DNA of 38,494 nt from JBEVNR01 sp040507985 (GTDB taxonomy: Bacteria; Pseudomonadota; Alphaproteobacteria; Rickettsiales; UBA6187), in contig JBEVNR010000010.1 in NCBI GenBank assembly GCA_040507985.1, positions 1 through 38,494 of the forward strand. The letters run 5' to 3'. The notes beneath the pieces were generated by a model that was not told where the DNA came from, did not search any database, and worked only from the letters and a program-made list of their open reading frames with translations. Every line of letters begins with the position of its first letter. The stretch's first letter is position 1. Positions 9,901-16,752 of the stretch are shown one piece after another. The position numbers and the translations under genes are program-made.

Positions 9901-10396
9901 ACACGGCGTAGCGTGCGGCAACGTCCAGCTTCGGGTCGTTCGCGTCTGCTTCCATCCATATATTGATATAGCGGGAGAAACTAAGCTCCGTCAACGCCTC
10001 GCCGAACAGCCCTTCAAGTTGTGACTTCAGTGCGGAGCCGTCTAACATTTCCGCCTCCGCCGCCTTGCATTTTTTGACGGCCAGACGCTGCACGAACAGG
10101 CGCTTGCAGGAGAATATCGGCGCCAGCCGGTCATGCTCCGCCGCCAGCGCCTTCGCCTCTTTTTCGATGCCGAAGAGCGCCCCGATAAAATCATCCGCGA
10201 AGGGCGCAAGGTCTATGATAAGCTGCGACTCGTCTTTCGTCGAAACCGCGTCCGGATTCGCCCGCGCGGCGCAGAGGCGGTTATAGAGATCGACGGCCTT
10301 TTCTTGAAGCGCCGCTAAAAAACGTTCGTCGACGCGCGACAATCCCTCGCGCGCATATAATGAGGAAATATCGGCGCCGTCTAAGAAAAGGGTCAT
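6929..10396 (-). CDS. large FAD/NAD(P)/Fe-S oxidoreductase, NfnB-like and NfnA-like modules in one chain
   Basis: From the ATG at 10396 the product is about 1155 residues; a TTG at 10462 would add 22 poorly conserved-looking ones. Order of parts: an N-terminal region of ~240 residues without a recognised domain; a Cys-rich Fe-S segment (YCIWCHNQGKDSCSKG, then MCAGTGHRICNDCMKSC) like the N-terminus of glutamate synthase small subunit and dihydropyrimidine dehydrogenase; an FAD Rossmann fold (VLVAGLGPAGVTLSHHLL); an NAD(P) Rossmann fold (VAVIGGGLTGVDTATE); and a C-terminal ferredoxin-NADP-reductase-like module with FLPGQFYRLQNFE, MLVGGGLGNAVLFSIG and a 2Fe-2S-type CMMKEICAQC. The last part resembles the PyrK/NfnA electron-transfer subunit. 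In bifurcating transhydrogenases these are two subunits. NADPH/NADH/ferredoxin electron transfer is inferred; the physiological reaction is not known. It stands alone with no linked ferredoxin gene. Confidence 0.85.
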   Translation of the reverse strand: MTLFLDGADISSLYAREGLSRVDERFLAALQEKAVDLYNRLCAARANPDAVSTKDESQLIIDLAPFADDFIGALFGIEKEAKALAAEHDRLAPIFSCKRLFVQRLAVKKCKAAEAEMLDGSALKSQLEGLFGEALTELSFSRYINIWMEADANDPKLDVAARYAVWATYSEKGKETHKADVLFRVPKKLDFANLVPVETEMLDGVRVAVLPDHDLRRREGFSLTDPGGNLRQAMDDANYCIWCHNQGKDSCSKGLKEKDGAFKISQTAVKLAGCPLEEKISEMNTLKATGVPIGALATVIIDNPMCAGTGHRICNDCMKSCIYQKQEPVNIPRTETRTLQDVLDLPYGFEIYSLLTRWNPLNIRRPLPKPDSGYKVLVAGLGPAGVTLSHHLLNDGHAVFAVDGLKIEPLSPDISGVTATGERVPFAPIKHVSELFEDLDKRPAQGFGGVAEYGITVRWNKNYLTVMRLLLERRAFFAMAGGVRFGGTLSHAQAFDMGFDHIALALGAGKPTIIPMPNALARGVRTASDFLMALQLSGAARKDSIANLQLRLPVAVIGGGLTGVDTATESLAYYPVQVEKFLSRYETLSREYGENAVRAGWNVEETQIADEFIVHAHAIRQERDAAAKERRDPNIIGLLKSWGGATLVYRRTLQDSPAYRLNHEEVELAMQEGIRFMEDAQPLAVEIDEHGHARGLKVSMPHHEDGGEATMHTVNAKTIFMAAGTNPNTVLQREYPESFALDGKYFKAIDIDGNAVKPEPNVSKPAVPHVLLHKEEDGRFMSFFGDLHPSYVGNVVKAMGAAKQGYPTVTASMRRKAPASALHAKEFLAGVRKELSATVKEVNRLTPNIVEVVLRAPAAARAFLPGQFYRLQNFEREAERVDDTVFAMEGLALTGASANPETGELSTIVLEMGGSSDLCARLMPGEPVILMGPTGEPTHTPGGETVMLVGGGLGNAVLFSIGKALRAAGSNVLYFAGYKKKQDRYKIKDIEAAADVIVWACDEGAFAPERAQDKAFHGNIVEAIAAYATGKLGEGAVNTMDVDRIIAIGSDRMMQAVAVARHGVLQPFLKPDHIAVGSINSPMQCMMKEICAQCLQKHVNPETGEESYVYSCFNQDQLLDRVDFPHLHERLLQNGAQEKLTKQWIRHVLKGRAAA

Positions 10397-10547
10397 AAAT
10401 TGCGTTATTTCTATTATGCTTGAGTCGCAAGCCAACCATAGACGGATAGTCTTGAAGGGCAAGCGAGAAATTGCGTGCGACGCGACCTCTTGGTAACGCG
10501 CTTTTCAAAAGGCCGTCGCGAATTAGAAATACATAGAGCCTAAATTT

Positions 10548-10698
10548 ATTAGACCTTGCATAACTTAGCTATCAGCGAGGCGGCTTCTAAGATCGCCCGC
10601 TTAGCAAGAAGCGCAGCGTACTCTAGTACGTGAGCATTCGAGGACGGACGATCTGACGCAGACGTCCGCCGCAGGTAGGGTTTTGCAAGATATCTATT
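10548..10698 (-). repeat. dispersed repeat R3, inverted, with both ends
   Basis: On the plus strand it runs from ATTAGACCTTGCATAAC to GGGTTTTGCAAGATATCTAT, imperfect terminal inverted repeats. Read on minus, the core (10650-10612) is CTCGAATGCTCACGTAC, a 4-nt loop and GTACGCTG. It lies in the gap between the flavoprotein start and the Sel1 gene; no gene is seen in 10397-10805. Confidence 0.6.
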
Positions 10699-10748
10699 GA
10701 AGAATAAAATTTTTGGTAGGAATTGGTGTTTTTTCCCTGGCCGTCAGC

Positions 10749-10772
10749 GAAGTTATGCAAGATATCTATTCG
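10749..10772. repeat. solitary end of the CTTGCATAAC-type repeat
   Basis: GTTATGCAAGATATCTATT matches the right end of R3, which closes 51 bases earlier. It is either a leftover of a nested insertion or a second boundary of R3. Confidence 0.45.
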
Positions 10773-10805
10773 AGAGAGCGGAATCGCAAGGAAGGTCCCG
10801 CCGCC

Positions 10806-11636
10806 TTATCCTTGGGGAACCACGGCGAGAACGTCTCCCTCTTCCGCCGTTCCGTCGTTTTCCCTCAAGAGGCGCAAGCGTTCGGCGTCGGTGAGCGAGG
10901 CAAGCAAGGCGGTCAAGTCGCTCCGCATGTCTTTCCGCCCGGAAAAAACGGCTTTTTTCATCCAGCGAATGGCTTCTATCTTATTTTTTTCGTACACGAC
11001 GCCGTTGAGATATAAGCGCGCGACGGCGATCATCGCCTGGGCGTTCCCTCCTTCCGCCGCCTTCATGAATTGCTCTGCGGCCTCTTGTTTTTTTCCCTCC
11101 TCGAACAAGGTAAGCCCCAGCCCGTACCGTCCGGCGTTTATTCCCTTGTCGGCGGCCACGCCGAACCATTTTTTCGCCAACGGAACGTTATTTAATTTAT
11201 GCGCGTCGTAATACAGCATGGCTATGCTTACCGACGATTCTTCGTCGCCTTCCTTATAGGCTTGGCTAAAGGCGTCGAGGGAGCGTTGATAGTCGGGAAA
11301 GGCGCCCTTCTGGTAGAGCATCCCGACCAGGGACAGCGCCTGCTTGTTTCCTTCCTCGTGCGCCCGCATGGCGATGCGCAGCGCCTCGTCCAGCATTTGC
11401 CGGCTGTTCGCGCGGTCGGTCATGTAGATGGATTTGGCGTAATAATATTTCGCGGTCGGGTCGGGGTAATAGGCGGCTTCCTTGCAATAGCCGTATGCGT
11501 CCTCCCACGCCCCTTTTTCCGCGCTTTCCGCGCACGAGGCAGTCGCTTCCTTTTTGTTCGCGTCCGCCGCAAAGGCGTTCGCGCCAAACGACGCCAACCC
11601 TATCGCGACGGCCACATATCGCATAAACGTCGCCAT
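10806..11636 (-). CDS. secreted Sel1-like (TPR-like) repeat protein
   Basis: The start at 11636 is preferred because AAGG lies 8 nt before its ATG; an in-frame GTG at 11645 is the alternative. The product is about 276 residues. A signal peptide (MRYVAVAIGLASFGANAFA) is followed by alpha-helical repeats of 30-40 residues. Examples are EGNKQALSLVGMLYQKGAFP, AKKWFGVAADKGINAGRYGL and AAEQFMKAAEGGNAQAMIAV, the last close to the Sel1 consensus. Such proteins are usually periplasmic or surface scaffolds for protein-protein contacts. The spacing of Ala/Gly/Leu positions supports four to six repeats. It stands alone; partners cannot be deduced. Confidence 0.8.
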   Translation of the reverse strand: MATFMRYVAVAIGLASFGANAFAADANKKEATASCAESAEKGAWEDAYGYCKEAAYYPDPTAKYYYAKSIYMTDRANSRQMLDEALRIAMRAHEEGNKQALSLVGMLYQKGAFPDYQRSLDAFSQAYKEGDEESSVSIAMLYYDAHKLNNVPLAKKWFGVAADKGINAGRYGLGLTLFEEGKKQEAAEQFMKAAEGGNAQAMIAVARLYLNGVVYEKNKIEAIRWMKKAVFSGRKDMRSDLTALLASLTDAERLRLLRENDGTAEEGDVLAVVPQG

Positions 11637-12026
11637 AATCGCCACCTTGCCATGTCGCCTTTAATTCTACGCACGCTTTGTATCATAACGCGCAAACATG
11701 TCGTTTTCATGACAAAATCGCCAACGCGCAAGGCAAAGAAGCCGGAACGGTTAGTTCGCTACAGCCTCCGAGAAACGTCTTCCGGAACGCGTCCTCGTTT
11801 CCCTGCGTTCTGTCCGGAATATTTTTTCGACTTTTGGTTGAAGTTCGGAGCATTTTCTTCATTGACTTTTTTATGGGAAGCATGTAACGCTAATAGATAG
11901 CGGCGGACAAGCTCCGCTACGCCGGAAGCGACGCGCAAACAACGAAAACGTCTTTGCGTCACCGTCTTTGGCGGAGCGCGCCTTTCCTTGCCGTTATTCT
12001 ATAAACGTTACTTAAGGAAGACTATC
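11637..12026. other. intergenic region upstream of the cold-shock gene
   Basis: I see no gene, repeat or convincing RNA here. Short opposing ORFs lack ribosome-binding sites and family resemblance. The stretch is divergent (Sel1 gene leftwards, cold-shock gene rightwards) and may contain a long cold-shock-mRNA leader, which is common in the family, but no box could be identified. Confidence 0.35.
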
Positions 12027-12245
12027 GTGTCAAATACCGGAACCGTAAAATGGTTTAACCCAAAAAAAGGCTACGGCTTTATTTCTCCCGACGCGGGCGG
12101 AAAAGACGTGTTCGTGCATATTAGCGCCGTTGAGCAAGCCGGTTTCGACGGGTTGGAGGACGGCCAACGCATCGGTTACGAAATTTCGACCAAAAACGAC
12201 CGCAGTTCCGCCGTGAATCTTCGCGCAACCGAACAAACCGCCTAG
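12027..12245 (+). CDS. cold-shock domain protein (CspA family)
   Basis: The GTG at 12027 is chosen because TTAAGGAAG (12012-12020) is a good ribosome-binding site, and the resulting N-terminus SNTGTVKWFNPKKGYGFI is typical of the family. The product is 72 residues, close to the usual 65-75. RNP1 (KGYGFI) and RNP2 (VFVHIS) single-strand nucleic-acid-binding motifs are present in a single five-strand OB fold. The role is an RNA chaperone or antiterminator in the cytoplasm. It is monocistronic and closes with a strong terminator 17 bases after the stop. Confidence 0.92.
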   Translation: MSNTGTVKWFNPKKGYGFISPDAGGKDVFVHISAVEQAGFDGLEDGQRIGYEISTKNDRSSAVNLRATEQTA

Positions 12246-12261
12246 TTTACGAAATTTTTTG

Positions 12262-12291
12262 AGGCGGGAGCAAATGCCCCCGCCTTTTTTT
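12262..12291 (+). terminator. rho-independent terminator of the cold-shock gene
   Basis: AGGCGGG pairs with CCCGCCT (7 bp, 10-nt loop), and the stem runs straight into seven T residues. Confidence 0.85.
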
Positions 12292-12348
12292 CTGCCCAAT
12301 CTTCTCCCTCCCTAGGGCGATGCTGTAAATTAACGAACTAAGAATTTT

Positions 12349-12391
12349 CTGCTTCGTTCTTCCCGCCAAAGCGGGAAAACAAGCGCAGCAG
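12349..12391. repeat. long imperfect hairpin
   Basis: TTCCCGC-CAA-GCGGGAA forms the tip of a longer imperfect stem whose base is CTGC (12349-12352) with GCAG (12388-12391). No T tract follows on either strand. It lies between the cold-shock terminator and repeat R2. Confidence 0.4.
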
Positions 12392-12418
12392 AGTCTCGCC
12401 AATCCAGCGCCTTCTTAC

Positions 12419-12573
12419 ATTAGACTTCTTCCATAACCCTATCTATGGCGTGCGCCTACGCGCCTTTATCCGTCCTCGAATCCTCACGTACCTATGTACG
12501 CTGGGGTTACTTATGGGCGGGTGACGGCGCCTATTCGCCTCACCCTTAGCTAAATTATGCAAGACATCTATTC
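12419..12573 (+). repeat. dispersed repeat R2, both ends present
   Basis: The left end is ATTAGACTTCTTCCATAACC and the right end TTATGCAAGACATCTATTC, imperfect inverted repeats of each other. The core (12474-12505) is CTCGAATCCTCACGTAC, a 4-nt loop and GTACGCTG. It has the same orientation as R1 and is opposite to R3. It lies 58 bases beyond the end of dnaB; no gene is seen in 12292-12631. Confidence 0.6.
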
Positions 12574-12631
12574 ATGTTTTTAGCACAAATTAGTAAGTCG
12601 TTAAGTCATCATATTGCCCTATCTCCCTCCC

Positions 12632-14137
12632 TTATTCCCCGCCATCGTCGTCGCCTCGCAAGCGCGCCATCCATTCCTGGTCCGGCGTTCCGAATTTCGT
12701 CGTGTTCGCGTCAAACGATAGCTTGACCTTGCCGATAGGACCATGGCGGTGCTTGGCGATGAGAATTTCCGATAGGTTTCGGCAACGCTCCATGTCTTGC
12801 TGCCATTTTTTATATTTCTCCGTTTCGTGTTCCGGCGGCTCGCGGCGCTCGACGTAATATTGGTCGCGGTAAATAAACATCACCGCGTCGGCGTCTTGCT
12901 CGATGCTTCCGGACTCGCGAAGGTCCGACAGTTGCGGACGCTTGTCGTCCCGGCTTTCCACCGTTCGCGAGAGCTGAGACAAGGCGAGGACCGGAATATT
13001 TAATTCTTTCGCCAGCGCTTTTAGCCCTTGCGTAATTTCACTCACCTCTTGCACCCGGCTGAATTCGGAAGATTTTGCCGTGCCGCGCAACAGTTGCAGG
13101 TAATCCACCACCACAAAACTAAGGTTGTGCCTGCGCTTTAGCCTACGGCAACGGCTGCGCACGGCGGAGATGGTTAAGGCGGGGGTGTCGTCGATATAAA
13201 ACGGCAATTTGTAGAGCGCATGGTTGGCGTCGACGATTTTTAGGAAATCGTCCTCCGACATGCCTCCGGAACGCATTTGCGATGAGTTCACGCCGGATTC
13301 CATCGACATCATGCGGCCCGCCAATTGTTCGGACGACATCTCAAGCGAGAAAAATCCTACCGAGCGAGGCGTTTTTATGCCCTCCCTTACGTCGGAACCA
13401 TACATGCTGCGACAGGCGTTAATCGCAAGGTTGATGGCGAAGGCCGTTTTGCCCATCGACGGGCGGCCGGCGAGAATAAGCAGGTCCGAGTCGTGCAATC
13501 CCCCCAGCATGTAGTTTAAGTCGTCGAATCCGGTGTCTATGCCGCTCAGCGACCCGTTGCGCTTATGCGCCAATTCGGCCCGGCGCAGCGCTTCGCCCAG
13601 CGATTCGCTAAGCGGAACGAAGGCTTTTTGGGTTTGTCCGCTTTCCGCGAGGCGGAACAGTTCCTTTTCCGCCTCCTCTATCTGTGACGACGCCGGGGAG
13701 TCAAGCGACTCCTTATACGCCCTTTCGACGACGGATTCGCCCAGCGATATAAGGTTGCGCTTCAGCCATAACTCATACACGGTCGAGGCGTAAGATTCGA
13801 CGTCCGACATGCCGACCGACGTAGACGCCAGCTCCGCCAAATACGACGCCCCGCCCAGCGCGGCCAACCCCTCGTGGTTATGGAAAAATTGCCGAAGCGT
13901 TACCGGCGTGGCGATCAACCCCTTGCTGCGCAATCCCTGTATCGTCTCGTAAATGGCGGCGTGAACGGGTTGATAGAAGCATTCGCCGGAAAAAGCGTCA
14001 CTTATGCGGTGCAACAACCCGTTGTTCGCCAATACGGCGCCCAGAAGCGACTGTTCGGCCTGAACGTTGTACGGCAAGGCGCGATAGGCGGTTTGGGAGC
14101 GTTCGTCGCCATGGGCAAAAAGAGAGGAGGAAAGCAT
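12632..14137 (-). CDS. dnaB: replicative DNA helicase
   Basis: The product is 501 residues, usual for DnaB. The N-terminal domain (LPYNVQAEQSLLGAVL onward, about 20-120) mediates hexamer and primase contacts. A linker leads to a RecA-like ATPase domain with Walker A GRPSMGKT (about 224-231), Walker B VVVDYLQLL, and the DNA-binding/arginine-finger region SDLRESGSIEQDADAVMF. It is a 5'-3' ring helicase that unwinds DNA at the fork. No intein or frameshift interrupts it. It is the last gene of a minus-strand run and has its own candidate promoter 42 nt upstream, flanked by an 11-bp inverted repeat. The start at 14137 lacks a strong Shine-Dalgarno, so it is moderately sure. Confidence 0.96.
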   Translation of the reverse strand: MLSSSLFAHGDERSQTAYRALPYNVQAEQSLLGAVLANNGLLHRISDAFSGECFYQPVHAAIYETIQGLRSKGLIATPVTLRQFFHNHEGLAALGGASYLAELASTSVGMSDVESYASTVYELWLKRNLISLGESVVERAYKESLDSPASSQIEEAEKELFRLAESGQTQKAFVPLSESLGEALRRAELAHKRNGSLSGIDTGFDDLNYMLGGLHDSDLLILAGRPSMGKTAFAINLAINACRSMYGSDVREGIKTPRSVGFFSLEMSSEQLAGRMMSMESGVNSSQMRSGGMSEDDFLKIVDANHALYKLPFYIDDTPALTISAVRSRCRRLKRRHNLSFVVVDYLQLLRGTAKSSEFSRVQEVSEITQGLKALAKELNIPVLALSQLSRTVESRDDKRPQLSDLRESGSIEQDADAVMFIYRDQYYVERREPPEHETEKYKKWQQDMERCRNLSEILIAKHRHGPIGKVKLSFDANTTKFGTPDQEWMARLRGDDDGGE

Positions 14138-14138
14138 A

Positions 14139-14238
14139 GTTTAAGACGCGATGAATGTGGCGGCGGCAAAGCTCTTTTACCATACAATCCGCCGTCATTT
14201 TTTCAAGTGCGCCGGCGCGAAAAAATAGCGTCTTAAAC
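14139..14238. repeat. 11-bp inverted repeat flanking the dnaB promoter region
   Basis: GTTTAAGACGC (14139-14149) and GCGTCTTAAAC (14228-14238) are exact reverse complements, about 78 bases apart. They fill almost exactly the plsY-dnaB spacer. It may be a small mobile element or a regulatory site. Confidence 0.5.
14179..14206 (-). promoter_or_regulatory. dnaB: candidate sigma70 promoter of dnaB
   Basis: On minus, TTGAAA (14206-14201), a 16-nt spacer and TATGGT (14184-14179). The expected leader is about 35 nt. Confidence 0.45.
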
Positions 14239-14245
14239 GGATTGC

Positions 14246-14839
14246 TTATTTGAAGCGCGACTCTTCGCCGCGCATAAGGCGCGTAATGTTTTCTTTATGC
14301 TTGAAGACGCATAAGAGGGCGGCAAGCGTTACGCCCGCGCCGTGGGCGAGCGGAAGCGCCGCGAGCGCACCGACCGCGCTACCGGGCAACGCCGTCAAGG
14401 CTCCAAGCGCGGAAATACGGCTTCGGTAAAAGGCGCCTATCCACATAACGGCGAAAATGCCCGTTAAGGCGGGATGCGCGGCGGAGATTATTCCCAAATA
14501 CGACGCCACCCCCTTGCCGCCGCGAAATTTGAGCCATACGGGAAACACGTGTCCGGCCACGGCGGTAAAGGCGCACGCGCCAAGCAAAACCGGCGAGGCG
14601 CCATAGATCAGTCGCAAGGCCAATAGGGGAATAAACGCCTTGAGAAAATCGCACAAAAAAACGACGGCGCCAAATTTTTTTCCGAGAACCCGAACGGCGT
14701 TGGTGGCGCCGAAATTATGCGATCCGCTTTCGCGCAAATCGACTCCATACGCATATTTTCCTAAAAGCAATCCATAAGGAACGCTTGAAGATAAATAGCA
14801 TACGCAAACGGCGACACAGAACAAAAGCGATTCATTCAT
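14246..14839 (-). CDS. plsY: acyl-phosphate:glycerol-3-phosphate acyltransferase
   Basis: The product is 197 residues, the usual PlsY length, with five or more membrane segments. It transfers the acyl group of acyl-phosphate to glycerol-3-phosphate in the inner membrane, the first acylation of phospholipid synthesis. All three cytoplasmic signature motifs are visible: motif 1 SSVPYGLLLGK with GSHNFGATNAVRVLG, motif 2 GHVFPVWLKFRGGKGVA, and motif 3 KHKENITRLMRGEESRF. Its partner plsX is not in the window. It sits between rpmB (32 bases upstream) and dnaB on the same strand. Confidence 0.95.
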   Translation of the reverse strand: MNESLLFCVAVCVCYLSSSVPYGLLLGKYAYGVDLRESGSHNFGATNAVRVLGKKFGAVVFLCDFLKAFIPLLALRLIYGASPVLLGACAFTAVAGHVFPVWLKFRGGKGVASYLGIISAAHPALTGIFAVMWIGAFYRSRISALGALTALPGSAVGALAALPLAHGAGVTLAALLCVFKHKENITRLMRGEESRFK

Positions 14840-14871
14840 TGCGCGTTACGGCAGTAGCGCTGACGAACGCG

Positions 14872-15180
14872 CTACGCGTCGTCGCAAGGCTTTTGGGGCT
14901 TGCCGACGATTTTTTTGACGTCGCGACGAATTTTTTGGGCGAACGGAGTTAATTTTGCGGCTTTGGTTCCCACTAAAAACGCGTCCAGCCCGCCTTTAAA
15001 ATCAACGGTGCGTAACGTCGAAACGGCGATTTGTATGCGAAAGGAGCGGTTAAGGACCTTGCTTTCCAGCGTAATGTTACGAAAGTTAGGGGCGAACGGG
15101 CGGCGGGTTTTACGGTTGGAGTGAGACACCTTGTTCCCGAATTGCACGTGCTTTCCCGTCAGTTCGCATTGGCTGGGCAT
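14872..15180 (-). CDS. rpmB: 50S ribosomal protein L28
   Basis: The product is 102 residues, the longer alphaproteobacterial form. The N-terminus MPSQCELTGKHVQFGNKVSHSNRKTRRPF is the L28 signature (seen in segments: CELTGK, VSHSNRKTRR). RSFRIQIAVSTLRTVDFKGGLD is the conserved C-terminal region ending in a basic tail (about 85-95). It binds 23S rRNA in the large subunit. A TATAAT -10 element lies 22 bases upstream. rpmG is not linked here. Confidence 0.95.
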   Translation of the reverse strand: MPSQCELTGKHVQFGNKVSHSNRKTRRPFAPNFRNITLESKVLNRSFRIQIAVSTLRTVDFKGGLDAFLVGTKAAKLTPFAQKIRRDVKKIVGKPQKPCDDA

Positions 15181-15201
15181 GAAACCGTCCTACGTTTAAA
15201 A

Positions 15202-15207
15202 ATTATA
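15202..15207 (-). promoter_or_regulatory. rpmB: candidate -10 element for rpmB
   Basis: A perfect TATAAT on the minus strand lies 22-27 bases upstream of the rpmB ATG. No good -35 is seen at 16-18 nt, so only the -10 is called. Confidence 0.35.
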
Positions 15208-15333
15208 CGCATCACTACATATAAGAAAAAGCGCGCGAAGGCAAGATTTTTTTCGACGGCAAGGATGTTTTTACAGGCTGAAAACATAAATCAATACGTT
15301 AATTCATGTTTTTGCCCCAGATGTTTTTAGGCG

Positions 15334-15840
15334 CTACGCGGATAGGCCCGCAGTTTTTTTCCATTGCATGTGGTGCGCGCAGCACAAGGCGACGGCGACG
15401 GCGTCGGCTCGGTCGTGCGACTCCCGGACGTCGGCGCGCGCGGCGGGAAGAAGCATGCCTACCATCGAAGCGACCTGTGCCTTCTCCGCCTTGCCCTTTC
15501 CGACCACGGTTTTTTTAACGGCGTTGGCGGCGTATTCCTCGACGGAAAGACCGAGCCTTGCCAGCGACAATAAAATGGCGCCGCGCGCCTGGCCGAGCTT
15601 AAGCGACGACAGGGGATTGGCGTTCACGAAAGTTTCCTCGACGGCGGCGACGTCAGGGCGATGGGCCTGCGCAAGCGCCTCCAGTCCGCGCGAGATCGCC
15701 AGCAGCCGCTGCGGCATAGGGGCGTCGGAGGACGATTGCAGCACTCCGGACGCGACGTAGCGCGACACGCCCCTCTCGCATGACAGAACGCACCACCCCG
15801 TGCGACGCAAGCCGGGGTCTATGCCGAGAATAACGGTCAT
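15334..15840 (-). CDS. ruvC: crossover junction endodeoxyribonuclease RuvC
   Basis: The product is 168 residues, usual length. The RNase H-like catalytic acidic residues are in place: D8 in LGIDPGLRRTGW, E68/E69 in VAAVEETFVN, and D143 and D146 in SHDRADAVAVA. The DNA-binding basic stretch NAVKKTVVGKGKAEKAQV is present. It resolves Holliday junctions as a dimer with RuvAB. The start overlaps the yebC stop as ATGA, implying translational coupling. ruvA and ruvB, often next in alphaproteobacteria, are not adjacent; rpmB follows after a 153-base gap with no gene. Confidence 0.95.
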   Translation of the reverse strand: MTVILGIDPGLRRTGWCVLSCERGVSRYVASGVLQSSSDAPMPQRLLAISRGLEALAQAHRPDVAAVEETFVNANPLSSLKLGQARGAILLSLARLGLSVEEYAANAVKKTVVGKGKAEKAQVASMVGMLLPAARADVRESHDRADAVAVALCCAHHMQWKKTAGLSA

Positions 15841-16568
15841 TCGTCGGTATATTCGTAGGCGGCGTAGACGTTTTGCACGTCGTCGCTCTCGTCGAGCATG
15901 TCGACGAGTTTCGCGATTTTTTCCGCCTGTTCCTTATCGACGGCGATCGGATTTTGGGGCGCCCACACCATGTCGGCGGACTCATATTCGCCAAGTTTTT
16001 CGCTTAAGGCGTCGCGTACGGCGATAAATTCGTCGGCGGAGCAAGTGAATACGTATTTTCCGTCTTCCGCCTCCATGTTGTCGGCGCCGCACTCTATCGC
16101 GGCCTCGAAGGCGGCCTCTTCCTTGCAAGCGGAGGCGTCGTACGCGAAAACGCCGATATGGTCGAACAAGAACGCGACGCTTCCCGTTTCGCCTAAATTG
16201 CCTCCCGCTTTCGTGAAGGCGGAACGCACCTCGGCGGCGGTGCGGTTTTTATTGTCGGTGAGCGCCTCCACCATCACGGCGACGCCTCCCGGGGCGTATC
16301 CTTCGTAGCGCATTTCGGACCAATCGGCGCCGGCCCCGGTTTCTCCGGCGCCTTTTTGTATGGCCGCCGCCAGCCTGTCTTTCGGCACGCCGGCGCGGCG
16401 CGCGTTTTGCAGGGCGTAGCGCAATCTGGGATTATTTTCCGGTTCCGGCAATCCTTGCGCGGCGGCAACCAACACTTCGCGCACCAGCTTGGTGAACAGT
16501 TTGGCGCGCTTGGCGTCTTGCGCGTTTTTGCGGTGTTTAATGTTTGCGAACTGGGAATGTCCCGCCAT
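15837..16568 (-). CDS. yebC: YebC/PmpR family DNA-binding or translation factor
   Basis: The ATG at 16568 gives the canonical N-terminus MAGHSQFANIKHRKNAQDAKR; the longer frame to 16613 adds 15 residues of no family character. The product is 243 residues, normal for the family. Three domains are implied by the RYALQNARRAGVPKDRL, YEGYAPGGVAVMVEALTDN and GGNLGETGSVAFLF motifs. Family members are described as transcription regulators and as factors that help ribosomes through proline stretches. The ATGA overlap with ruvC is a widespread pairing. It is divergent from argD. Confidence 0.95.
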   Translation of the reverse strand: MAGHSQFANIKHRKNAQDAKRAKLFTKLVREVLVAAAQGLPEPENNPRLRYALQNARRAGVPKDRLAAAIQKGAGETGAGADWSEMRYEGYAPGGVAVMVEALTDNKNRTAAEVRSAFTKAGGNLGETGSVAFLFDHIGVFAYDASACKEEAAFEAAIECGADNMEAEDGKYVFTCSADEFIAVRDALSEKLGEYESADMVWAPQNPIAVDKEQAEKIAKLVDMLDESDDVQNVYAAYEYTDE

Positions 16569-16752
16569 GGCGTATGTCCGAAATAAGTGGCGCGCTTGCG
16601 TGACCCGCATCATAGCGGGGTTGCCGCATATTGCAACAGCTTCCGAAACCGCGCGCGTAATTACCGTTGCATCGCGGGCGCGGCTTCCTTATAGTGTCTT
16701 TTTTATTTATTTCATAATGATGCCCTTCAACGGAGGCCGCTCGCGCGCAACC

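Noticed and set aside
11678..11962. Small opposing ORFs upstream of the cold-shock gene
   Set aside because: No ribosome-binding sites, no family resemblance and atypical composition; treated as non-coding.
15837..16613. Longer YebC N-terminus
   Set aside because: The 15 extra residues precede the invariant MAGHSQFANIKHRK start and have no resemblance to the family.
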